From Dendronalium phyllosphericum CENA369 (lineage in GTDB: Bacteria > Cyanobacteriota > Cyanobacteriia > Cyanobacteriales > Nostocaceae), in contig NZ_JAECZA010000027.1 of the NCBI RefSeq assembly GCF_016056275.1, forward strand, positions 1 through 43,686: a stretch of 43,686 bases of DNA. Direction: 5' to 3'. Shown one piece after another: positions 24,721 through 34,035 of the stretch. The notes below the pieces were generated by a model. That model was given only the letters and a program-made list of their open reading frames with translations, was not told the DNA's origin and ran no database searches. The stretch's first letter is position 1, and each line of letters opens with the position of its first letter. Made by a program: the position numbers and the translations under genes.

Positions 24721-25011
24721 GAATGCAGCCATTTTTACTCAACGCCCGATTTTCTACACCTACCCATCCGCGCATTTGGCAAAGAAAATAGAATCATCGC
24801 GTATTGGTTCGTCACTGATACTTCCTACTTTACTAAAACAGCGATCGCACAGAAAAAGCGAATATTATCAGTGTCAGGTTTAATCAGTAAATCGCTTCCT
24901 TTATGGCTCGATAAGTGCGATATTTCAGGCTTTAGACTTGATTTTAAGCTAATAATAATTATTCAAATTGCATCTCCCTGCCTCCCCTTCTCCGCGTCCT
25001 CGCGTCTTTTT
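24721..25011. other. Non-coding gap between CRISPR leader and pentapeptide gene
   Basis: No gene is seen. It contains one HIP1 site near 24841 and, next to the pentapeptide gene stop, a C-rich tract CTCCCTGCCTCCCC (24972-24985) of the dispersed type. Confidence 0.45.
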
Positions 25012-26364
25012 TTAACGTCCGAGTAAGTTGGGAATATCTTCACAACCACCGGGAATAGTCACTCTAGTTTTTTCGCCACCCCAAGCACAACAATAGTAGC
25101 GGGTAGTATCAGACATCCGCTGTACATTACTAAAATCGGCATTTTGGATAACAGCGCCGGTTTGTTCGCCAGTTTCGTAGTTTGGTGGTTCGGTGCGACT
25201 GCGAGGTGATGCTTTGTCTACTGAACCATAAAATAAGCGAATTCCATTCAAGTCAGCACCGCTGAGATTGGCATCATATAAAATAGTGCGCGAAAGGTTG
25301 GCTTTTACCAAGTCACAACCACTGAGATTGGCACGGACAAGGTTAGCTTCACTGAGGTCAGTCCAACGTAAATCTGTGCCTGCAAGGTCGGCGGCGGCTA
25401 GCATCACTCCTAAATCAATGACGCGCACACCTGCAACTCTGTCTTCAGCGTAACCGCCAAAACCGTTAAGAATGGCTCGACCTAAATGGCGATCGCGTTT
25501 TAGGGGTGTCAGCAACTTAGAACGGGAAAGAAAGCGGAGAATTTTTGCTTTGCCACTACCATCAACACTACTAAAAATTGCCGCTGTGCGTCCTTCTGCG
25601 ATCGCTCTTTCTTGCGGCCAGTCTTCTAATAATCCTTCTTCATCTAATACTAAGTCTGAGATGCCTTGAAAATAAGAATCAATCGTCTGCTGCTGCGTAA
25701 TCACATTTTGTTGAACTGTAAGCAGATTTTGCTGAATTGTCAAGTCTTTGGAAATAACATATTGTCGCCACGCCACGTAAACGGCAATAATGGCGATGAG
25801 AATTTGCCCTAAAGCGCCAAACCATTCTGCTAAAGTCCCGGCAACATCCCAATTAATCTGGCTTCCCCACAAGACCAAACGGGAACCTACACCGCTAAAC
25901 TTCAACAAGCCGATGCAGGCAGATAATAGTCCCACAAAAGCAACAAATATTGTTCTATCTTGGGGCGAAAACCACTCAACTACTACATATTGCAACCAAG
26001 GCAACAGAATCACTAAGGATAAAACTAAAGTCACCAGCGTTCCGAAGATGCCGACGAACCAGTTATTGATGGCAACTCCGATAAAAGTAATGGCGATCGC
26101 GATTAAAGTAATCAGTAATGCCCTTGGCTTAACTGTTAACTGATTGGCAATACGTTGTCCGAAACTAGAACGCGCTTGCTGCAACGCAGTTGTATATTGC
26201 GAAGATTGCATCGATGAAATAGCAGCTAAGGCTTGTTGTGCGGTTAGCGCTTCCGAAGTTAAGTGATTCTCATTGGCACTAGCATCAAAGTCATCTGGTT
26301 GCGATTCGTTTTCGGGGCTAGATTCTGGGGTTGGTGGATTGGGGGAATTAGGTTCAATCGTCAT
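25012..26364 (-). CDS. Pentapeptide-repeat membrane protein
   Basis: The 450-residue product has an acidic, disordered N-terminus (1-45), then about four membrane helices between residues 83 and 200 (LLITLIAIAITFIGVAI and following). A glutamine-rich stretch (LLTVQQNVITQQQTIDSYF) comes next, and a pentapeptide-repeat solenoid follows at about 315-385 (TDLRWTDLSEANLVRANLSG and on). QQTIDSYFQGISDLVLDEEG and HLGRAILNGFGG recur in a cyanobacterial family of pentapeptide membrane proteins that I recall. The solenoid probably faces the cytoplasm. Its function is unknown. The gene lies alone to the right of the CRISPR leader. Confidence 0.85.
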   Translation of the reverse strand: MTIEPNSPNPPTPESSPENESQPDDFDASANENHLTSEALTAQQALAAISSMQSSQYTTALQQARSSFGQRIANQLTVKPRALLITLIAIAITFIGVAINNWFVGIFGTLVTLVLSLVILLPWLQYVVVEWFSPQDRTIFVAFVGLLSACIGLLKFSGVGSRLVLWGSQINWDVAGTLAEWFGALGQILIAIIAVYVAWRQYVISKDLTIQQNLLTVQQNVITQQQTIDSYFQGISDLVLDEEGLLEDWPQERAIAEGRTAAIFSSVDGSGKAKILRFLSRSKLLTPLKRDRHLGRAILNGFGGYAEDRVAGVRVIDLGVMLAAADLAGTDLRWTDLSEANLVRANLSGCDLVKANLSRTILYDANLSGADLNGIRLFYGSVDKASPRSRTEPPNYETGEQTGAVIQNADFSNVQRMSDTTRYYCCAWGGEKTRVTIPGGCEDIPNLLGR

Positions 26365-26888
26365 GTTTTTATTTTGCCCCAGTAAATGCAGTTCAACAGC
26401 TGTTATATATTAACTGTCCCTGGGTAGGGTAAGGTAAGAATCCTAAGCTAATCTGCCTTTGCAGGTTAAAAACTATTAATTTTTTCTTAGTCCACGCAGG
26501 TGGACTTCGTTTGTGTAGTAGCGAATTATATTCGCCTCATACTTTTCAAACATCCTTTAAATTCAGAATTTTAAATTTTGACTTCCTACTGAAGATATAT
26601 TGATTTTGGTAATAATTCTATTGCTGCTAATTCAAGCAGATTACCTTTAATAAATTTGGTTTATTGGTCAAGTCTCTATTAGGAATTAGCCGCTTGGATT
26701 TTTACCAATATTTATTTTTTTTATACTTAGTATATTCAGAGATTATATCGAACACTAATAAAAAGTATCATATTTTAGCACAGTATCTTAATGCTAATGG
26801 ACGCGAAATAAAAAAGTCAAAGTTATTTGATAATATTATAAAATAAAAATACGTTTTAACATTGTATTGTGATTTTTGTAGGTATAGC
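26365..26888. other. Non-coding gap before the TPR lipoprotein gene
   Basis: These 524 bases are AT-rich with no convincing gene. A 60-codon plus frame at 26664-26846 has no ribosome site and biased, low-complexity AT-rich composition. The right part should hold the promoter for the gene starting at 26889. Confidence 0.45.
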
Positions 26889-27632
26889 ATGGTCTTTTGG
26901 CGTTGCTTTATTGCCTCTGGTTTTATCGCTTTGTTGGCATATGGCTGTAGTTATGGGGCGAACTCATCAACAGAAAATACCAAAGAAGTAGTACAGGAAA
27001 TTAATGTATCTCAATTATTCATCAAAGCGAAGGCTAGCCAAAAGGCAGGAGATTTATTTGCTCAAGGCAACTATTTTTTAGACACGCAACGTTACCAAGA
27101 GGCACTAGGATCGTACAACAAAGCGATCGCACTTGAGCCTAACAGAGCAGATGTTTGGATTAATCGGGGAAATGCGCTTACATCATTGCAACGCTATCAA
27201 GATGCACTAATATCATATAACAACGCGATCGCCATCAATTCCCATAAAGATGAAGCTTGGTATAACCGAGGCAATGCCTTAACATCATTGCAACGCTATC
27301 AAGACGCAATAGTGTCGTATGATAAAGCGATCGCCATTAAAAAAGACAAGCCTGAAGCCTGGGTTAATCGAGGTATAGCCTTAACAAAGTTACGGCGCTT
27401 CAAAGAAGCACTCTTATCATATGACGAAGCGATCGCCCTTAAGCCGAACAAGCATGAAGCCTACTACAACAAAGCTTGTTCTTATGCATTACAAAGCAAT
27501 ATAGAATTAGCAATTGAAAACCTACAAAAGGCTATCCAGCTTGCTCCTAAGAAATACCAGCAGTTAGCAAAAACTGACCCCGATTTGAACAAAATACGTA
27601 ATGACAAGCGTTTTCAGGAATTAATTAAATAG
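26889..27632 (+). CDS. TPR-repeat lipoprotein
   Basis: The 247-residue product begins MVFWRCFIASGFIALLAYGC; the hydrophobic stretch ending in LAYGC is a probable lipobox with Cys20. From about residue 45, at least four 34-residue tetratricopeptide repeats follow (QRYQEALGSYNKAIALEPNR, AWYNRGNALTSLQRYQDAIV and similar). Three consecutive repeats are close to identical and each has an in-frame HIP1 site. I chose ATG 26889 over an upstream TTG because it gives a clean signal peptide. TPRs mediate protein-protein contacts; the partner is unknown. It would sit on the periplasmic side of a membrane. Confidence 0.88.
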   Translation: MVFWRCFIASGFIALLAYGCSYGANSSTENTKEVVQEINVSQLFIKAKASQKAGDLFAQGNYFLDTQRYQEALGSYNKAIALEPNRADVWINRGNALTSLQRYQDALISYNNAIAINSHKDEAWYNRGNALTSLQRYQDAIVSYDKAIAIKKDKPEAWVNRGIALTKLRRFKEALLSYDEAIALKPNKHEAYYNKACSYALQSNIELAIENLQKAIQLAPKKYQQLAKTDPDLNKIRNDKRFQELIK

Positions 27633-27745
27633 TCTATTATTCCGCAGATAGTCAGATATGCCCCCAATCAAGGCGCAGTGTATTATGTGAGTTAACTGTA
27701 AAAAACTGCTTTAAGCAATTCACTTTCTGCGTTTCTCAGTGAGAC

Positions 27746-28618
27746 ATGAAAAAACTATTAATTACTGGTGCTAGTGGTTTTTTAGGATGGCATCTTTGCC
27801 AACTAGCAAAGCAAGAATGGGAAGTTTATGGCACTTATTGCTCCCATACTTTAAAGATTCCTGACACCAAATTAATGAAAGTTAACTTAACAAATTTTCA
27901 GGAACTCAAGCGCATATTCAGTTATATTAATCCAGAAGCTGTTATTCATACAGCAGCACAATCGCAGCCTAATTTTTGTCAAACTCATCCACAAGAATCA
28001 TACGAAATTAACGTCAGAGCATCTAAGAATATTGCTGGACTTTGTGCAGATTATTCTATTCCTTGTGCTTTCACATCAACCGACTTAGTTTTTGATGGCT
28101 TAAATCCTCCGTATAAAGAAACAGATCCTGTTAGTCCTGTGAATATTTACGGCGAGCAAAAATTCATTGCTGAAGTAGGAATGTTAGAGCGCCATCCTCT
28201 GACAGCAGTGTGTCGGATGCCGTTAATGTTTGGCATGGCAACACCCACAGCAAAAAGCTTTATGCAACCATTTATCCAAACTTTGAAAGAGGGAAAAGAA
28301 CTAAGTTTATTTATAGATGAATTTCGCACACCAGTAAGTGGAATAACTGCTGCTAAAGGACTGTTATTAGCATTAGAAACAGTTAACGGACACATCCACT
28401 TAGGCGGAAAAGAGCGAATTTCTCGTTATGATTTTGGAAAACTTTTAGTAGATATCTTTCAACTACCTGCAACTGGACTCAAAGCCTGCAAACAACAAGA
28501 TGTGAAAATGGCAGCACCTAGACCAGCAGATGTTTCCTTAGATAGTTCCAAAGCTTTTGAACTAGGCTATCAACCTTTATCCTTGCGAGAAGAATTGCAG
28601 AATTTCTTGTCTACCTAA
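27746..28618 (+). CDS. RmlD-like NAD(P)-dependent sugar-nucleotide reductase
   Basis: The 290-residue product is an extended short-chain dehydrogenase of the RmlD (dTDP-4-dehydrorhamnose reductase) type. It shows the nucleotide motif TGASGFLG (7-14), AVIHTAAQSQPNFCQ (65-79), the TSTDLVFDG block (110-118) and the catalytic YGEQK (Tyr135, Lys139). The substrate may be another nucleotide sugar or a different epoxide/ketone because no rmlABC genes adjoin it. It stands alone between the TPR lipoprotein and Uma2 genes, all on the plus strand but with gaps of about 80-110 bases. Confidence 0.87.
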   Translation: MKKLLITGASGFLGWHLCQLAKQEWEVYGTYCSHTLKIPDTKLMKVNLTNFQELKRIFSYINPEAVIHTAAQSQPNFCQTHPQESYEINVRASKNIAGLCADYSIPCAFTSTDLVFDGLNPPYKETDPVSPVNIYGEQKFIAEVGMLERHPLTAVCRMPLMFGMATPTAKSFMQPFIQTLKEGKELSLFIDEFRTPVSGITAAKGLLLALETVNGHIHLGGKERISRYDFGKLLVDIFQLPATGLKACKQQDVKMAAPRPADVSLDSSKAFELGYQPLSLREELQNFLST

Positions 28619-28700
28619 CTAGTGGGAGAAACTGGGAGTCTGGGTGGTGAATTCATAATTATGAAATCAAAGATAAGGTAACAGAGAGGTAATCATAACT

Positions 28701-29258
28701 GTGCAGTTATTAAGACGGAAATTCACAGTTGAGCAATATCATAAGATGGTTGAGTCGGGGATTCTCAAAGAGGACGAGCGAGTAGAATTAATTCGGGGAG
28801 AGATTATTGAGATGTCGCCTATTGGGACAAAACATGCTGCTTGTGTAAATCGACTTGTTAATTTATTGGTGCAGCTGTTGGGTAAACGCGTTATAGTTGC
28901 TGCTCAAAATCCGGTTGCGTTGAATAATAACTCAGAACCTCAGCCAGATGTGGCATTACTTAAACCCCGTGATGATTTCTACGCCACAGCACACCCCCAA
29001 CCCCAAGATATTTTTTTACTAATTGAAGTGGCTGATTCGACAATCTTGTATGACCGAGAAGAGAAAATTCCTTTATATGCAAAAGCAGACATTATTGAAG
29101 TTTGGTTAGTAGATATTAACGAGCAAATTGTCGAAGTTTATCAACAATCAACAGCCACAGGATATCAGCATATGCAAAAGTTTACTAGCGGTCAAAGTTT
29201 ATTAATTAAAGCCTTTCCCAATGTAAATATTACCGTCAACGAAATCTTTGGCAGGTAA
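28701..29258 (+). CDS. Uma2 family (DUF820) putative endonuclease
   Basis: The 185-residue product matches the Uma2/DUF820 family, abundant in cyanobacteria. Its PD-(D/E)XK nuclease-like residues are visible: Glu29 in VELIRGEII, Asp83 in QPDVALL, Glu109 in FLLIEVADS and Lys122 in EEKIPLYAKA. It starts at GTG 28701 (VQLLRRKFTVEQYHKM). Uma2 proteins occur in dozens per genome and their biological role is unclear; suggestions include mobile-element or restriction-like functions. A 12-bp stem-loop follows. No partner gene is evident. Confidence 0.9.
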   Translation: MQLLRRKFTVEQYHKMVESGILKEDERVELIRGEIIEMSPIGTKHAACVNRLVNLLVQLLGKRVIVAAQNPVALNNNSEPQPDVALLKPRDDFYATAHPQPQDIFLLIEVADSTILYDREEKIPLYAKADIIEVWLVDINEQIVEVYQQSTATGYQHMQKFTSGQSLLIKAFPNVNITVNEIFGR

Positions 29259-29336
29259 AATTATTTATTGTTAGAGTCAATGAATTAGCTTTTGCACATA
29301 GCTTTTTGCGCTTTCCTATCCGTCGAACTCATGTTA

Positions 29337-29365
29337 AGAAGGGTACGAGAATTTCGTACCCTTCT
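29337..29365. terminator. Stem-loop between convergent genes
   Basis: AGAAGGGTACGA (29337-29348) pairs perfectly with TCGTACCCTTCT (29354-29365) around GAATT. It lies between the Uma2 stop and the stop of the convergent 29409-30059 gene. No strong T-run follows on either strand, so a terminator role is likely but not certain. Confidence 0.6.
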
Positions 29366-29408
29366 GAGCTAAAGGCTTTATATGAAAGCTTTTTGTATTA
29401 CGCCGATC

Positions 29409-30059
29409 TTAATAACTGCGTAGAATTGAAGACAAAGAATTCTGTTTACGAATATCCATTAAGTCAGCTAAAGATTCTTTGCTTTTATCGAATGGATGCC
29501 TGTGTTCTGGAGGCAGAACTGTCACTAGAGGCTTTGTTTTAGCTTGCATTGGAACAAAAGGTTTCAGTGGTTGCAACGGCACAAACACTGGCAGATTCTT
29601 GAGAGTTTGTGGTTCCAATCTTTGAGGACGGCTTGGTGTTACATGTGTAGGATAGTGGTTGATATGTTTGCGGACTTTTTGATGCTGCTTTGGACGGTTC
29701 AGTAATTTGAGAATTATCAAGCAACCACTCCCGCAACTGAGAGCGATCGCAAGTACCATCCATAAAGGTGTAGGATTGCTAGTCTCAGAGGGTGTTTTGA
29801 TTGGGTTTTCAACGACAGCTGGGATTTCTGCTGGTTCTACCTGTTCTGTGCCTCCAGCATTACCGAGGCTGTACAAAGCCAAGGCAGCACTCCCCAACAG
29901 CATTGCTAACAAACCAGTTAACAATAACAAAGGATGCTGTGTAAGCAGATAGATAAAAAAGTTTGAGCCGCCTATTAGTCGCGACTTACTGTTTGTCGGT
30001 TCTAACATTGGGCCTGTTACTTGGATTGATTCATGCTGTACGCTCTGACTATTTTCCAT
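29409..30059 (-). CDS. Hypothetical two-helix membrane protein
   Basis: I do not recognise the 216-residue product. A polar N-terminus (1-40) is followed by a membrane helix (LLLLTGLLAMLLGSAALALY), a short periplasmic-type linker rich in Pro, Glu and Thr (AEIPAVVENPIKTPSETSNP), and a second helix (WMVLAIALSCGSGCLIILKL). A long basic, proline-rich tail reaches the end (VFVPLQPLKPFVPMQAKTKP). Both ends are predicted to be cytoplasmic. The ribosome site is not clear. Composition and codon use look like the neighbours. The function is unknown. Confidence 0.65.
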   Translation of the reverse strand: MENSQSVQHESIQVTGPMLEPTNSKSRLIGGSNFFIYLLTQHPLLLLTGLLAMLLGSAALALYSLGNAGGTEQVEPAEIPAVVENPIKTPSETSNPTPLWMVLAIALSCGSGCLIILKLLNRPKQHQKVRKHINHYPTHVTPSRPQRLEPQTLKNLPVFVPLQPLKPFVPMQAKTKPLVTVLPPEHRHPFDKSKESLADLMDIRKQNSLSSILRSY

Positions 30060-30445
30060 GTTTACTTTCAGATTTGTACCCCTCTAGAACATGATTGTAC
30101 TAAAAGAGCCAGCAATGAAGTATCCGTAGGCAGATTTTCGATTCTAGTAGCTTTTCTGTGCCATATCTGCTACAGAATCTTCTAATAATCCCATAAATCG
30201 TTGCTTTTGGTAAATCGATCGGGGAGATAGAGGGCAAAGGTGCGGAGGGGCAGGGGGAGATGAGGGAGATGAGGGAGATGAGGGAGATGAGGGAGACAAG
30301 AAATAATAATTACTCCTGCCTTCTGCCTTATGACTCAGCACTCAGCACTCAGCACTCAGCGAGAAGTTGTAAGGAGGGTCTTCCTCCGGGCAAACTTCGG
30401 TGACTCAGCACTCTTTAGACTCTCAACAAGGTTAATGGTGTTGCA
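30060..30445. repeat. Repeat-rich gap upstream of the PTS fusion gene
   Basis: The 386-base gap holds GGGAGATGA nonamers repeated about five times (30258-30296), the heptamer CTCAGCA repeated several times (30332-30360), and a hairpin-type GGAGGGTCTTCCTCCGG (30373-30389). No gene is seen. Confidence 0.65.
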
Positions 30446-32971
30446 GTGGTCGGAATCGTTATTGTATCTCACAGTAAACAACTAGCGCTTGGCGTGCAGG
30501 AACTTGCAGCACAGATGGTTCAGGGCAATATCCGCCTTGCTGTTGCCGCAGGTATTGAAGATGATGACAACCCACTGGGTACAGATCCGATCCAAGTGTA
30601 TGAGGCGATCGCTTCTGTTTTCAGCGATGATGGCGTTCTGGTATTAATGGATTTGGGTAGTGCTTTGATGAGTGCGGAGATGGCTTTAGAGTTTCTCGAC
30701 GAGGCACAGCGACAGCAAGTACATCTGTGTGAAGCACCCTTAGTAGAAGGTGCGATCGCTGCGGTTGTTGCTGCTGCTGCTGGCAGAAACATTCAGCAAG
30801 TCATCGCCGAAGCCAGAGGTGCATTAACAGCAAAAGCAAGTCAATTGGGGGTTGTCAGTGGTCAGTTGGCAGTTGTAGAGACGCAATCGATCGCGTCTAG
30901 CGAAGACCAAACTCACGCAGAATATCCCACTAAAGAAATCCAGCTAATTGTTAGCAATCGATTAGGATTACACGCCCGTCCAGCCGCTCAATTTGTGGCA
31001 ACCGCAGCTCGTTTTCAAGCTCAAATCCGGGTGCGGAATATCACGAGAAACACAGAGTTTGTTCGAGGCGACAGCATTAATCAAGTCGCCATTTTGGGAG
31101 TACGTCAAGGGCACGAACTAGCGATCGCTGCTACAGGTGTTGATGCAGATGAAGCACTGGCTGCATTACAAGCATTATTTGCTTCCAACTTTGGTGAAGA
31201 TCGTACTAATTTTGAGCCTCCATCAGCAGTTCGTCAGGAAATTACTCCAGAAACAGACGGCGAACTTTCAGGAATTGCAGCTTCTCCGGGAGTTGCGATC
31301 GCGCCGATTGTGCGTTATCAACCCCCCGCTATTACAATTACAGAATACCACGTAGAAGATCCAGAAGCGGAGTGGCAAAGATTACAAACAGCAATTCACA
31401 CAGCCCAACAAGAAATTCAAACGCTGTTCTCACAAGCAACTATTCAAATTGGAGATGCTGAAGCGGCAATTTTTGATGCCCATCTTTTATTTTTAGAAGA
31501 TCCGGTATTGCTGGAAGCCGCTCGCCAACGCATTTGGGATTTTTATCTGAATGCTGAGGCTGCTTGGCAAGCTGTAGTCAATGAGGTGGCAAATTCCTAC
31601 CGCACTCTGGAAGACTCTTATTTACAGGAGCGAGTTGACGATGTGGTGGATGTGGGACAAAGGGTGCTACGGCTGCTAGTTGGAAATACTCATAGTGAAT
31701 TGCATCTGTCGCAACCAGCAATACTAGTAGCCACTGATTTGACTCCCTCGGACACTGCTGGACTAGATCCAAGTCAGGTACTAGGCATTTGTACGACTTT
31801 AGGAAGTGCGACTTCTCACAGTGCAATTATTGCCAGGACATTAGGCATTCCGGCCGTCTTGGGTGTAGATGCAGAGGTGGTGCTGCATTTAGAAGATGGT
31901 ACGCTCATGGCGCTCGATGGCGAGAGTGGTAAAGCTTGGGTAGAACCAGAACCAGATATCCTGAATCTATTGGCAGCAAAACGGGAGGCGTGGCAAAACG
32001 CTCAACAGCAAGCACGCGCAACAGCCCATCAATTGGCAATTACCCGCGATGGTCGGCAAGTCAGCGTTTTTGCCAATATTGGTAGTATATCTGATGTGCA
32101 AGTTGCGGTAGCTAACGGTGCAGAGGGAGTGGGACTACTACGCACCGAGTTTCTGTACCTCGACCGAGCAACCGCTCCCACTGAAGAAGAGCAATTTACA
32201 GTTTACCAAGCGATCGCTCAAGTTTTAGAGCGCCGTCCGTTGATTATTCGCACCTTGGACATAGGTGGTGACAAGCCGCTTCCCTATCTCAAAATCGGGG
32301 TTAGAGAAGCTAATCCATTCTTAGGTTGGCGCGGAATTCGTTTTTGTTTGGATAGTCCGGAATTGTTCAAAACTCAGTTACGGGCTATTTTACGAGCGAG
32401 TGCGGGACACAATATTAAAGTGATGTTACCGATGATTGCGACTGTAAGCGAGGTACGAGCTGCTAAACAAATTCTCGCTGAAGTCAAGGTCCAACTCCGA
32501 CAAGCTGGTATTCCCTTCAATGAAGCGATCGCCGTCGGAATTATGGTGGAAGTACCTGCGGCAGTGGCGGTTGCCGAGCGGTTAGCTGCGGAAGTAGACT
32601 TTTTTAGTATCGGTACTAATGACCTCAGCCAGTATGTCATGGCAAGCGATCGCACCAACCCGCGAGTAGCAACTTTGGTGGATGGCTTGCATCCGGCGGT
32701 ATTGCGGATGGTACAACAAACAATCCAAGCTGCCCAAACAGCAGGAATTTGGGTAGGATTGTGTGGCGAACTAGCAGCAGATCCCTTAGCAACAGCAATT
32801 TTAGTAGGTTTAGGGCTAAATGAATTAAGCGTCAACCCCCAAGCGATACCGATGCTCAAAGTGGCGATCGCGCAGTTAAGTCTAGCTGAAGCTGAGGCGA
32901 TCGCGGCATCAGCATTACAACAAGATTCTGCAACTGATGTTAGAGCCTTAGTGCAACAATCGAGATCCTAA
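30446..32971 (+). CDS. DhaM-HPr-enzyme I phosphotransferase fusion
   Basis: The 841-residue protein joins three PTS modules. Residues 1-130 form an EIIA-Man-like DhaM domain with His9 (IVIVSHS) and VLMDLGSALMSAEMAL. Residues about 163-255 form HPr with His176 in NRLGLHARPAAQF. Residues 270-830 form enzyme I with the phosphorylatable His458 in GSATSHSAIIARTLGIPAV, the PEP site LLRTEFLYLDR, and GLCGELAADPL. Such fusions pass phosphate from PEP to dihydroxyacetone kinase subunit DhaL. No dhaK or dhaL is present here. The start is GTG 30446. A linker at 134-152 comes from a dispersed repeat. Regulation of carbon metabolism is also possible. Confidence 0.93.
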   Translation: MVGIVIVSHSKQLALGVQELAAQMVQGNIRLAVAAGIEDDDNPLGTDPIQVYEAIASVFSDDGVLVLMDLGSALMSAEMALEFLDEAQRQQVHLCEAPLVEGAIAAVVAAAAGRNIQQVIAEARGALTAKASQLGVVSGQLAVVETQSIASSEDQTHAEYPTKEIQLIVSNRLGLHARPAAQFVATAARFQAQIRVRNITRNTEFVRGDSINQVAILGVRQGHELAIAATGVDADEALAALQALFASNFGEDRTNFEPPSAVRQEITPETDGELSGIAASPGVAIAPIVRYQPPAITITEYHVEDPEAEWQRLQTAIHTAQQEIQTLFSQATIQIGDAEAAIFDAHLLFLEDPVLLEAARQRIWDFYLNAEAAWQAVVNEVANSYRTLEDSYLQERVDDVVDVGQRVLRLLVGNTHSELHLSQPAILVATDLTPSDTAGLDPSQVLGICTTLGSATSHSAIIARTLGIPAVLGVDAEVVLHLEDGTLMALDGESGKAWVEPEPDILNLLAAKREAWQNAQQQARATAHQLAITRDGRQVSVFANIGSISDVQVAVANGAEGVGLLRTEFLYLDRATAPTEEEQFTVYQAIAQVLERRPLIIRTLDIGGDKPLPYLKIGVREANPFLGWRGIRFCLDSPELFKTQLRAILRASAGHNIKVMLPMIATVSEVRAAKQILAEVKVQLRQAGIPFNEAIAVGIMVEVPAAVAVAERLAAEVDFFSIGTNDLSQYVMASDRTNPRVATLVDGLHPAVLRMVQQTIQAAQTAGIWVGLCGELAADPLATAILVGLGLNELSVNPQAIPMLKVAIAQLSLAEAEAIAASALQQDSATDVRALVQQSRS

Positions 32972-33207
32972 TTCAGGATAATATCAATTCGTAATTAAGA
33001 AATTCAGATAGGGTCTGGGTTTGGGGGTTTGAATGTGTTGCCGGATTTTAGAGAATCATCATAATTTCCTCAGAAAGCTTTTAGATTTCTTCTCTATAGT
33101 GTCAACATTCAGCACTGGCACGATCGCAAGGCTGTTTGAGCGACTGACAAAAGCCAGTCTAAGGCTGAATTCTAAACACTCAAGTTCAGATTCGGAGACT
33201 GAAAATT

Positions 33208-33678
33208 ATGGCACTCGTTCGTTGGGAACCTTTTCGAGAAATTGAAACTTTGCAGCGGCAGATGAACCGCTTATTTGATGAAATAGTACCGACATCCCGC
33301 ACAGCAGAAGAAGGCATTGCTTTTATCCCCCCCGCTGAAATACAAGAAACCCCAGATGCAATTCATCTCAAGGTAGAAATTCCCGGTTTAGACCGCAACG
33401 ACCTAGATGTACATGTATCGCCAGAGGCAGTATCTATTTCCGGCGATCGCAAGTCAGAAATCAAAACTGAAGAAAAAGGCATCACTCGTACCGAATTCCG
33501 TTATGGAAGGTTTCAGCGCGTGATTCCACTGCCTGCCCGCGTGCAGCACGACCAAGTGCAAGCAGAATACAAAGATGGCATCCTCAAGCTGAGACTGCCC
33601 AAGGCTGAAGAACATAGAAACAAAGTTGTGAAAGTAAACCTAGGTGACGGGCACAGGGGTAACGGTCAAAGACAATGA
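33208..33678 (+). CDS. hspA: Hsp20/alpha-crystallin small heat-shock protein
   Basis: The 156-residue protein starts MALVRWEPFREIETLQRQMN, as cyanobacterial HspA/Hsp17 does. The alpha-crystallin domain (about 45-140) holds LKVEIPGLDRNDLDVHVSPE, RTEFRYGRFQRVIPLP and the C-terminal GILKLRLPKAEE motif, followed by a polar tail with KVVKV. It assembles into large oligomers that hold unfolded proteins and, in cyanobacteria, stabilise thylakoid membranes. No CIRCE element is evident upstream; the homologous Synechocystis gene is controlled by an RNA thermometer, which I could not confirm here. The start at ATG 33208 is well supported by the family. Confidence 0.93.
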   Translation: MALVRWEPFREIETLQRQMNRLFDEIVPTSRTAEEGIAFIPPAEIQETPDAIHLKVEIPGLDRNDLDVHVSPEAVSISGDRKSEIKTEEKGITRTEFRYGRFQRVIPLPARVQHDQVQAEYKDGILKLRLPKAEEHRNKVVKVNLGDGHRGNGQRQ

Positions 33679-34035
33679 CCATTCGGAAGGCGATCGCAAA
33701 TTGATGGCGCTGGATGCAATACCATTTCCCAAAAATAATGATACAGATCCAAACCCAGGAACCTAGACCAAATGAGACTTTCTTAATTACGAATTACGAA
33801 TTGCTACAAGTACAGCCGTAGTCACACCTTTTAGGACAGTGTTGATTGCTTAAAGCTTTGAAACAACTGGATTTCAACTCAGCACTCAGCACTCAGCACT
33901 CAGCACTTTGCTATACATTGATTGCCAAAGCTGAATTTCGGGGAGTAAAGAACGCCTCAATTAGTAATTATTCATTGGTCATTAGTGTTTCAAAGGACAA
34001 ATGAGAGTCTTCATTAATACATTTTGGAAAAAGCT
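33679..34035. other. Gap with heptamer repeats before the HdeD-like gene
   Basis: No gene is seen in these 357 bases. CTCAGCA is repeated four times at about 33879-33907. TTACGAATTACGAATTG at about 33785-33802 is another dispersed word. Confidence 0.5.

Noticed and set aside
26664-26846. 60-codon plus-strand frame
   Set aside because: Low-complexity AT-rich sequence, no ribosome site and no recognisable family.
29306-29542. 78-codon plus-strand frame over the stem-loop
   Set aside because: It crosses the hairpin and overlaps the well-supported minus-strand gene at 29409-30059.
33000-33207. RNA thermometer before the Hsp20 gene
   Set aside because: A role is known for a homologue, but I could not find a convincing stem covering the ribosome site by eye.
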